From contig NZ_JARFIK010000002.1 in the NCBI RefSeq assembly GCF_029076695.1, positions 1,054,001 to 1,118,000 of the forward strand: 64,000 nucleotides of DNA, written 5' to 3'. This document shows, in pieces, positions 63,001 to 64,000 of the stretch (within the stretch, counting starts at the first letter, position 1; each line of letters starts with the position of its first letter). The stretch is from Adlercreutzia equolifaciens. Lineage in GTDB: Bacteria; Actinomycetota; Coriobacteriia; Coriobacteriales; Eggerthellaceae. The position numbers and the translations under genes are program-made. The notes beneath the pieces are model-generated. The model saw nothing but the letters and a program-made list of their open reading frames with translations, was not told the DNA's origin and ran no database searches.

Positions 63001-64000
63001 CTCATAGTCGGCCTGCGTGCCCGACATGTAATCGATCTTAGTAGTATGAGCCACCGCGCCCTTGCAGGAAGCGGTGTGAATGTGGTCTTGCATGCACATG
63101 CAGGCACTGGAGTGCACATGGCCCTGGGTGGCATCGTCGCACTCGGGCACGTAGACAGTGTCTGACTCGTCCACCGACTCCACGGCCTTGCCCGTGCCCT
63201 GGCTTTCCTTCAACACCACGCCTGCCTTAATGACGGCATCACCAATGTCGAAGGAAGAATCGTTGGCTACCGTGATACGCCAGCCGCTGCCTGGGTCGCC
63301 GATGTAGCCCTCGAAGAGTTTGTCGGTGCCAGCGTCGTCCTTCTCCACCACGCGCGCCATGGAGGCGGTTGCGGGCTTTTGCTGCTTGTTGGACACCTGC
63401 TCGACGTACTCGAAGTTACCGTTGCGACGGATACCACGATTCGTGCCATCGGAGTAGTAGATGTTGTTAGCGTTGTCGCGACGCAATGTGAGCACATTGG
63501 TCACTTCTTTCGTACGCTGCTCTTCAGCAGATACCTTGTAGGTGAACCAGCCGTCCGACGACACATAACCCGTATGCTCGCCATCGGTATACTCATCGTA
63601 CGTGGTGCCGGAAACCGTAACGGAGCCGCCCGTCTTGGTAAAGGAAGAGGGGCCGGGCTTGGTAGCCGTCTTTCCCTCAGAGTCTGTATAGGTGAACTGA
63701 CCGTCCTCGGCGATATATCCCTGGTTACCCGATCGGTCGATTACCAGAGCGTGGCCGGCGCCATCGGTCTTCTGACGCTCGGTAATGGCAATGCGCTCGG
63801 TAGTGGCACTCTCGCCCTCACCCGTGGTGATAACGAAATCGGTGCCGTCCACAATACCCTCGCGACCAGCTTCATCCGTGTAGATGAGCTTGTTGTTCGC
63901 ATCCATACGATTCGAAGCCGTGAGTTTCGAGCCGTCGGCATACAAGTCCGTGGCAGGCTCGAAAAGGAAGTCCTTCGTGGCTGTCTGATCCACGTTCACC
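1..64000 (-). CDS. Internal part of a giant multidomain surface protein (SdrD B-like/DUF11/PASTA), partial at both ends
   Basis: One minus-strand frame is open across all 21,333 complete codons. Every row read in this frame gives coherent beta-rich domain sequence without a stop, and the phase never changes. No start or stop codon for the gene lies in the window, so signal peptide and anchor cannot be judged. Reading N to C there are short tandem repeats, about eleven modules of an unknown family, PASTA-like repeats, an aromatic/His-rich region, DUF11-like segments, a jelly-roll-like domain, Cna-B-like modules, DUF11 plus PASTA, a coiled coil and 23 SdrD B-like modules. Families of this kind are cell-wall adhesins or stalk proteins of Gram-positive bacteria; SdrD B domains are Ig-like and bind calcium. 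The adhesive role is inference. No NRPS/PKS or enzyme motif was seen. Splitting into several genes is excluded within the window because there is no in-frame stop. Confidence 0.97.
487..990 (-). other. Cys/His repeat cluster (CxxC knuckles)
   Basis: Repeated units read C-x-H-x-H, 'D-x-x-D-G-x-H-x-x-x-C-x-x-C', then 'D-G-x-C-D-x-C' (about 950-840, 835-680, 680-500). Examples are HHDWVCEDCNAM, GDGRCDVCNGCQH, NGDGTHSTTCTTCNTVLSTE and NTHTKQCAICGEN. At least three CxxC/DxCDxC pairs alternate. Such 'DNGDGTH...C-x-x-C' units are familiar from clostridial and other Gram-positive wall proteins and are probably zinc-binding or disulfide-linked. It is inserted within the B module of unit 6, before its 'GIYDFDNLPGY' strand. 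Confidence 0.75.
1036..1110 (-). other. Internal hydrophobic, signal-peptide-like segment
   Basis: KVPTFRALFASTLSAVALAD is a basic-flanked hydrophobic stretch of about 15 residues ending in A-x-A-type small residues followed by acidic residues. It looks like the end of a signal peptide but lies deep inside the protein, after an acidic linker. The frame continues through it, so I treat it as an oddity, not a start. Confidence 0.45.
1145..1350 (-). other. Acidic Gly/Glu linker inside the B module of unit 6
   Basis: A run of Gly/Glu/Ala/Thr with 'EGG' repeated every three to six residues (for example EGGDTGEGGDVIEGGAGEGG). It leads into an Ala/Glu helix-like stretch, AEALEALAEAQVATAAK. Confidence 0.8.
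1975..2150 (-). repeat. Tandem 87-bp duplication in an acidic linker
   Basis: A stretch starting at 1,981 and another starting at 2,068 are nearly identical over about 45 bp, 87 bp (29 codons) apart. Both encode PDTGDEGEDAGNGEG. The copies differ at a few silent positions. The repeat lies in a linker of the C module of unit 6. Confidence 0.8.
4900..7338 (-). repeat. Super-repeat unit 5, D module missing (A-C-B)
   Basis: A at 7,338 (ITGLVWDDT, VLATQWYYVP, FLAAYRVEL) ends with the usual linker AGDVGEIAP that elsewhere precedes a D module. What follows at 6,345 has a C-type body (IYLRQWYFD, YLAGYTVAVKGN, then LDAMLVLAGS). B is at 5,532 (IEGYIWNDRDYDGI, VVKVTQYYLD, YLCGYTVEVMEL). The unit is 2,439 bp against about 3,700 bp for its neighbours, which fits loss of one module. 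Confidence 0.8.
7339..10992 (-). repeat. Super-repeat unit 4 (modules A-D-C-B)
   Basis: A at 10,992 (ISGKVWNDADYNGLQDEGEE, IRLSQWMYVP, YLAAYRVEI). D at 10,035 (ITGTVWMDKNNDGLQG, VSLERYYYV, VYGYKVRV). C at 9,102 (IAGYVWRDANYDGI, KVILKQWYFKP, YLAGYTVEVLGG). B at 8,214 (VSGTVWFDADFDGI, VELTQWYYL, ALAAYRV). The A module here contains a perfect EF-hand-like loop (D-A-D-Y-N-G with Glu at position 12). Confidence 0.85.
10993..14871 (-). repeat. Super-repeat unit 3 (modules A-D-C-B)
   Basis: A at 14,871 (IEGTLWNDG, YNGVQDEGEEG, LYITQWYYDP, YLAAYRIEL). D at 13,977 (ITGKLWFDNDNDGLQG, VTLERYYYV, IYAYKARV). C at 13,209 (IAGLLWRDSDGD, YNGIQDEGEPG, RVIVKQWFYD, VLAGYTVEVLGN). B at 12,342 (ITGTVFQDKNVDGF, LQVAQWFFVP, YMTSYRVSL). 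The B module is enlarged by an acidic linker inserted between its 'SYVHV' strand and its 'YMTSYRV' strand. Confidence 0.85.
11581..11811 (-). other. Acidic Glu/Gly/Asp linker inside the B module of unit 3
   Basis: About 75 residues are made almost only of Glu, Gly, Asp, Ala, Thr and Pro (for example EGDGENAGEDAGENAGEATE). It lies in the loop after the 'LVSYVHV' strand of an SdrD B-like module and is probably disordered. Confidence 0.8.
14872..18588 (-). repeat. Super-repeat unit 2 (modules A-D-C-B)
   Basis: A at 18,588 (LTGRIWDDT, YNGVQDEGEAG, TVYLTQWYWKP, YLASYRVEL). D at 17,652 (ISGFMWNDTDNDGI, VALERWTIT, LYGYRVRL). C at 16,677 (IAGVVFNDTDYDG, KVILKQWYYDP, YLAGYTVEVLGN). B at 15,750 (ITGKVWQDDNFNGI, LTLTQWYYV, YVASYRLVL). 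Length 3,717 bp. All four modules are intact and in the same order as unit 1. Confidence 0.85.
18589..23154 (-). repeat. Super-repeat unit 1 (modules A-D-C-B)
   Basis: Four SdrD B-like modules. A starts at 23,154 (ITGKVWDDS, then YNGIQDDGEPG and TVYLTQWYYLP, later YLASYRVEV). D starts at 21,813 (ITGRVFNDADNDGL, LTLERSYML, VFGYRVRL). C starts at 20,853 (IGGRVFQDADYDG, RVILKQWYF, YLAGYTIEVLGG). B starts at 19,632 (ISGKLWQDQNFDGI, LAITQWFYV, FMTAYRITL). Each has the closing 'G-x-Y-x-F-x-x-L' strand and a DSD/DAD motif. The linker before each module is also type-specific. This is the longest complete unit (4,566 bp). Confidence 0.85.
23263..23435 (-). other. Tyrosine-heptad coiled coil
   Basis: AEYDKALAQYNAALAVYNTL and then NDEYSKYKAEYRNYLSEKAE form one helix of about 55 residues. 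Tyr recurs every seventh residue in five successive heptads (AEY, AQY, AVY, DEY, AEY), with Ala/Leu/Lys between. The style recalls the alpha-helical stalk repeats of streptococcal antigen I/II. It sits at the junction between the DUF11/PASTA part and the SdrD B array. Confidence 0.7.
24268..24498 (-). other. Single PASTA domain
   Basis: YPTFVVGDYTNMAYDAAVTK is followed by LKGDKLAAGRVTF, then PPTRGTVVAQVPAKGSKKFE and NAPVNLVIYGD. 'G-T-V-V-x-Q-x-P-x-x-G' and the final 'V-x-L-x-[IV]-x-x-G' strand are typical PASTA elements. It directly follows the DUF11 domain. Confidence 0.75.
24610..24945 (-). other. DUF11 domain
   Basis: VNAPVDITFSTTYRNETDKA, QTIAISDPFPDG, WENMNLLPGDSVTVSATYHL and a final NTVSYKV give the full DUF11 pattern: an N-terminal strand with Asn, 'x-D-P-x-P-x-G', 'W-x-x-x-x-L-x-P-G-x-S-x-T-[VL]' and an 'N-x-[AV]' end. 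DUF11 is common in bacterial surface proteins. Confidence 0.75.
25400..26001 (-). other. SdrD B-like module
   Basis: YLGNNVWNDANYDGLQQDDE contains an EF-hand-like loop (D-x-N-x-D-G then E at position 12). GGVKVKLETWYYAP follows, and later GTYLFRDVSTYVI and KRLAGYRLRIDQEDL. It closes with a SDSDA motif as the modules further downstream do. Confidence 0.75.
26380..26598 (-). other. Short Cna-B/carboxypeptidase-regulatory-like module
   Basis: KRLEGIRVNVYEYDRATGVI, a loop with TDADGN, then VTDETGFFRFRLKAGKTYII. This is the compact prealbumin-like 'L-x-G-x-x-V-x-V-x...TD-x-x-G-x-[FY]-x-F-x-L-x-x-G-x-Y' pattern. Confidence 0.6.
26900..27609 (-). other. SdrD B/Cna-B-like module
   Basis: GYIGDYVWLDSDWSGTPEDD opens the module. 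A long insertion follows, then EDPGINNVKVELLNEYGNPV and the closing strand GYYIFSNLKASSDLEKMRYR. These are the canonical opening, second-strand and 'G-x-Y-x-F-x-N-L' elements. It is the N-terminal-most Cna-B-like module seen. Confidence 0.7.
33610..33765 (-). other. Cys/His cluster
   Basis: After THVHVDEASEGRDQDG the order is C-x2-C-x2-C-x-H, then C-x4-C-x-H and a C-C pair within about 45 residues. The style (His-x-His-Val-Asp, Asp-Gly-x-Cys-Asp-x-Cys-Gly) is the same as in the C-terminal cluster at 487-990. Confidence 0.65.
38110..38260 (-). other. DUF11-like strand pair
   Basis: LELGQNYVSQLTAYNYGDRN is followed by LDGIEFTYIMPRGAEPV. This matches the 'G-x-x-x-x-Y-x-[LI]-x-x-x-N-x-G, then D-x-[LIV]-P-x-G' signature of DUF11-type repeats. 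The rest of the fold is not obvious. Confidence 0.4.
40085..40400 (-). other. Jelly-roll-like carbohydrate/protein-binding domain
   Basis: TAISFNWWVQSETGYDWLYW is followed by YIDRDD, a Gly loop, WSYTLDPGTYTISFNYRKDG, SVNVGADCGKISNLSI. This 'F-x-W-x-V-x-S-E-x-x-Y-D-x-L, then L-x-x-G-T-Y-T-I-x-F-x-Y-x-K-D-x-S-x-x-x-G-x-D' pattern is common in secreted bacterial beta-sandwich domains. Ligand unknown. Confidence 0.6.
42240..42890 (-). other. DUF11-like segment
   Basis: ALYVGDYVEYTLYVGANP (42,838-42,888) has the 'G-D-x-V-x-Y-T-[LI]-x-V-x-N' start of DUF11/Cna-type repeats. LPGEGVYVRVITQMTDE (42,260-42,315) has the later 'L-x-P-G-x-x-x-x-[VI]-x-V' strand, followed by an Asn/Ala pair. This looks like one enlarged DUF11-like repeat. 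Confidence 0.5.
43905..44175 (-). other. Cys-rich patch (CxC...CxxC type)
   Basis: ACGGEQGNECTCVECEG (about 43,900-43,935) contains five Cys within 15 residues, and HCANHSKGTC lies about 65 residues N-terminal to it. It resembles the Cys/His patches elsewhere in the protein. Zinc binding or disulfide bonds are possible; there is no CxxCH haem motif. Confidence 0.5.
43980..46240 (-). other. Unassigned beta-rich region, Tyr/Asn/Thr-rich
   Basis: No named domain is recognised. The segment has repeated short Tyr/Asn/Gly runs near 44,521-44,640 (for example NGTYTYYSNNGTYTYVP) and alternating polar/hydrophobic strands such as TIRIREYNMYLV. A Cys pair with His (HCANHSKGTC, 44,130-44,175) lies near its C-terminal end. 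Confidence 0.5.
46240..47470 (-). other. Aromatic, His- and Cys-containing region
   Basis: Near 47,419-47,432 the sequence reads CQYCYSGWAYF. Near 47,275-47,320 it has DHYHRTYYGGHYCYDY. Near 46,285-46,360 it has FHRTGACHRHGYYSSHYHFY, with seven His in about 30 residues. Tyr, Asn, Gly and Ser dominate the rest. Metal binding or aromatic adhesion are possible; no domain family is recognised. Confidence 0.55.
47905..48160 (-). other. PASTA-like unit 5
   Basis: GLSVDSVRAKLEAAGYEV, then TTVDEGSVVCIGLV, an extended acidic hairpin, and KRARLIVSSG. It is the C-terminal unit of the array. Confidence 0.75.
48175..48570 (-). other. PASTA-like unit 4, split by an acidic linker
   Basis: The helix part (KKTLAEVIAELVA, near 48,500-48,545) is separated from the strand part (NDSIPAGLVIRVERKG and IRIYVSDG) by the acidic (Gly-Asp)n linker. 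It is probably a PASTA fold with a disordered loop insertion; two partial units are an alternative. Confidence 0.55.
48340..48500 (-). repeat. (Gly-Asp)n hexanucleotide repeat and acidic linker
   Basis: Positions 48,364-48,405 are near-perfect copies of the 6-bp unit gccgtc, giving alternating Gly-Asp on the coding strand, flanked by Glu/Gly and Asp/Pro-rich sequence. Whole-codon repeats of 6 bp can change length without breaking the frame. Confidence 0.85.
48590..48900 (-). other. PASTA-like unit 3
   Basis: LTEAEARQKLLSDGYEISES, then SDTVPEGSIIDLKVV, an extended loop, and VHKATVQLVVSDG. The VPEGSII strand is diagnostic. Confidence 0.75.
48945..49200 (-). other. PASTA-like unit 2
   Basis: MIVGKTLMEALTLLKQTGY is followed by IRGTDITYEYDETAEKD, TIISAQ and, after a Gly/Asp loop, GSISVVISKG. 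This is close to the textbook PASTA layout. Confidence 0.75.
49741..50100 (-). repeat. Direct repeat 'TFYTYDxSxxxxGYxAI', copies exactly 300 bp apart
   Basis: TFYTYDRSKVNTGYVAI (50,041-50,100) and TFYTYDESLISDGYTAI (49,741-49,800) are 300 bp apart in the same phase. A weaker relative, YTVSRYDRSLIF, lies near 50,281-50,325. These mark a ~100-residue unit between the GYR array and the PASTA array. Confidence 0.6.
49930..50030 (-). other. Acidic Glu/Gly/Ser linker with 9-bp DNA repeats
   Basis: EGEGEGSEGSEGSEAPE is encoded by tandem copies of a 9-bp unit (agccctcag/agccctcgg) and a 6-bp unit (gccctc). It separates the two copies of the 100-residue unit and is probably disordered. Confidence 0.75.
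50938..51250 (-). repeat. GYR/YVDLYG module 11 (short, degenerate)
   Basis: NYWATLKNESAISK stands for the first strand and KIRIFGYSPSQ (50,930-50,955) for the last. The piece is much shorter than the other modules and may be a remnant. Confidence 0.3.
51727..52480 (-). repeat. GYR/YVDLYG module 10 (divergent)
   Basis: It starts with DDTGYIFTLRNASRA, contains GFKTKTLEVGTALK, LSSVNLTFYQP and GNLTVNN, and ends with GELKVTATG in place of YVDLYG. Order and spacing match the earlier modules. Confidence 0.5.
52771..53600 (-). repeat. GYR/YVDLYG module 9 (divergent)
   Basis: DAWYEYILTNKSKST (53,545-53,570) takes the place of the GYR strand and LTMRVYG (52,771-52,790) that of the final strand. The spacing fits the array but the sequence is more diverged. 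Confidence 0.4.
53950..54880 (-). repeat. GYR/YVDLYG module 8
   Basis: It runs from MNSGWRFPLTNDSSY through SRITIGGYYG, GFEVNTVYLNAAAM and GNWVVAVPEAAWYAH to AVVEVFG. A small Cys/His patch lies just before the last strand. Confidence 0.55.
54061..54125 (-). other. Small Cys/His patch
   Basis: The segment reads AHADSCTHPDGMGHDSKIDT followed by EC: two Cys and three or four His in about 22 residues. It is a possible metal site or disulfide loop just before the late strand of module 8. Confidence 0.4.
55375..56215 (-). repeat. GYR/YVDLYG module 7 (with acidic linker inside)
   Basis: It runs from FGAGWRFTYTNYA through FDAKYISLSHGLL, IKTIKIVTYP, an inserted acidic linker, and GNLIIPSTVWGEGYF to AVIDVLG. 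The insertion sits after the '[VI]-T-x-x-P' strand, a loop that seems tolerant of extra sequence. Confidence 0.6.
55640..55760 (-). other. Acidic Gly/Asp/Glu linker
   Basis: About 40 residues are dominated by Gly, Asp, Glu, Ala and Ser (for example EGTGEGADGSGDGDESGD), with no hydrophobic strand pattern. This is a likely flexible spacer inside module 7. Confidence 0.75.
56626..57310 (-). repeat. GYR/YVDLYG module 6
   Basis: It runs from DEAVGYRALISNKSRY through GAIYRLGDIRP, GFRTTRLSLSAKLY, IDSVTLYWVP and GDVLLDPSMWMMGDL to AYVDFFG. Confidence 0.65.
57541..58020 (-). other. Aromatic Tyr/Trp/Asn/Ser/Gly-rich low-complexity segment
   Basis: In the 140 residues encoded by 57,601-58,020 I count 32 Tyr, Trp or Phe. 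Runs such as DWWNYNNKNNSNS, YQNYNYSASHY and TYYSDGYS contain very few charged residues. It follows module 5 directly. It may be an extended aromatic surface or a poorly ordered linker; no named domain is recognised. Confidence 0.7.
58078..58850 (-). repeat. GYR/YVDLYG module 5
   Basis: It runs from DEGSGYRFTLSNNNT through NFTTKKVAFTKQLL, VKDVTLTYLP and GDVILNREFWGGHYF to AFVEFWG. A Trp/Tyr/Asn-rich low-complexity stretch follows directly. Confidence 0.6.
59431..60110 (-). repeat. GYR/YVDLYG module 4
   Basis: It runs from GEDGAAYRFNVHNGA through GFHTKSIALSAALV, IKQVEITYFP and GNLIIPWQEWEEGYI to AYVDLWG. Confidence 0.65.
60595..61180 (-). repeat. GYR/YVDLYG module 3
   Basis: It runs from ETSGYRAVVTNDTDF through GAKLTIGNLTP, YHTTYMTLSSGLL, IETVTIKSVP and EGWLGGDAYYFEVKF to AYVDLFG. 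Just upstream a LPPIRPTMNM motif (61,420-61,440) matches LPPTRPVTTM before module 6, which supports common ancestry of the units. Confidence 0.65.
61549..62130 (-). repeat. GYR/YVDLYG module 2
   Basis: The motif EGSGYRVNLANDTKY is followed by GAHFTIETLP, FETHRIKLSKELF, SISFYEI, GNYLIDWSAWNEGYL and finally AYVELYG. This is the cleanest copy and a good query for defining the family. Confidence 0.65.
62458..63300 (-). repeat. GYR/YVDLYG module 1 (carries a Cys/His insertion)
   Basis: The module starts with PGSGWRITVAND near 63,280-63,292 and ends with AYLDIYG at 62,458-62,475. The following strand is TMWLGGVFSTNY. It is interrupted by a Cys/His-rich stretch listed separately. Confidence 0.6.
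62880..63150 (-). other. Cys/His-rich insertion in module 1
   Basis: Two similar patches occur, 'HxHxxxCxCxxxHxHxxxC' near 63,065-63,120 and 'CxxxHxHxxxC' near 62,898-62,930. Both are followed by a G-A-V-A segment, so this looks like an internal duplication. The His-x-His and Cys spacing could bind a metal or form disulfides; neither can be shown from sequence alone. Confidence 0.55.
63400..63999 (-). repeat. Four tandem ~47-residue repeats, 'YxDxxGxxG[IY]xxxGxF' type
   Basis: Four copies of a short motif lie about 135-150 bp apart. Their central G-I/Y positions fall near 63,856, 63,715, 63,565 and 63,430. Examples are YTDEAGREGIVDGTDF, IDRSGNQGYIAEDGQF, TDGEHTGYVSSDGWF and YSDGTNRGIRRNGNF. 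The pattern of an aromatic, Asp, a turn Gly, a hydrophobic pair and then Gly-x-Phe resembles short beta-hairpin repeats such as those of wall-binding proteins, but I do not recognise a named family. More copies may lie upstream of the window. Confidence 0.65.

Larger units (their letters stand above)
50938..63300 (-). repeat. Array of about eleven modules of an unrecognised 'GYR...YVDLYG' family
   Basis: Two motifs alternate through this region. The first is an early strand 'G-x-G-[YW]-R-x-x-x-x-N' (63,280; 62,110; 61,160; 60,088; 58,816; 57,286; 56,185; 54,871; 53,545; 52,459; about 51,230). The second is a late strand '[YFV]-[VIL]-[DE]-[LFVI]-[YFWL]-G' (62,458; 61,549; 60,595; 59,431; 58,078; 56,626; 55,375; 53,950; 52,771; 51,727; 50,938). 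Between them come 'F-x-T-x-x-x-x-LS-x-x-L', a '[VI]-T-[IL]-x-[YW]-x-P' strand and 'G-N-[LY]-[IL]-I-x-x-x-x-W-x-x-GY', which immediately precedes the late strand. Module spacing is about 0.9-1.5 kb. I cannot assign a Pfam family; the pattern suggests a large beta-sandwich unit repeated in tandem. Confidence 0.7.

Noticed and set aside
1-64000. A giant NRPS or PKS as explanation for the gene size
   Set aside because: No adenylation, condensation, ketosynthase or carrier-protein motif was seen; the sequence is made of beta-rich surface modules.
1-64000. tRNA, rRNA, terminators, insertion sequences
   Set aside because: None was seen; the frame is coding throughout, leaving no intergenic space.

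Overview
The whole 64 kb window is the inside of one gene. On the minus strand, the frame whose codons begin at plus-strand positions 1, 4, 7 and so on is open from end to end: 21,333 consecutive codons with no stop and no frame change. Neither the start codon nor the stop codon lies in the window, so the protein is longer than about 21,300 residues (over 2.3 MDa at 110 Da per residue). The N-terminal side is at the high coordinates and the C-terminal side at position 1. I see no other gene, no RNA gene, no intergenic gap, no CRISPR array and no insertion sequence. The long plus-strand open frames are exact antisense shadows of this gene.

The product reads as a secreted or wall-attached fibrous surface protein. 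The recognisable parts are many SdrD B-like (Cna-B-fold) modules with 'WNDxDYDGxxDExE' starts, a clear DUF11 domain, PASTA-like repeats, a jelly-roll-like domain, Cys/His clusters and acidic Gly/Glu/Asp linkers. The high G+C (by eye about 60%), the near absence of TTA, CTA and TCA codons over long stretches, and the Gram-positive style of domains suggest a high-GC Gram-positive bacterium. A gut-type Coriobacteriia (Eggerthellaceae/Atopobiaceae-like) is my best guess. This is inference, and Bifidobacteriaceae or a high-GC Clostridia member is possible.

Layout from N to C (high to low coordinates): (1) about 64.0-63.4 kb, four tandem ~47-residue 'YxDxxGxxG' repeats; (2) about 63.3-50.9 kb, an array of about eleven modules of an unrecognised family, each with an early 'GYR/GWR...N' strand and a late 'YVDLYG'-like strand, separated by Tyr/Trp/Asn/Ser-rich stretches; (3) about 49.3-47.9 kb, a PASTA-like array with an acidic (Gly-Asp)n insertion; (4) about 47.5-43.9 kb, an aromatic, His- and Cys-containing region; (5) about 43.9-27.6 kb, a long, mostly unassigned beta-rich region with scattered DUF11-like strands, one jelly-roll-like domain and a Cys cluster; (6) about 27.6-24.3 kb, single Cna-B-like modules, then DUF11 and one PASTA domain; (7) about 23.4-23.3 kb, a tyrosine-heptad coiled coil; (8) about 23.15 kb to position 1, 23 SdrD B-like modules of four types (A, D, C, B) in strict order, forming six copies of a higher-order repeat of about 3.7-4.6 kb. 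The fifth copy has lost its D module and the sixth carries large insertions.

The likely overall design is a very long stalk of calcium-binding Ig-like modules towards the C-terminus presenting a more complex, aromatic-rich N-terminal half. Anchoring and secretion signals must lie outside the window, so the surface location is inferred from domain content.
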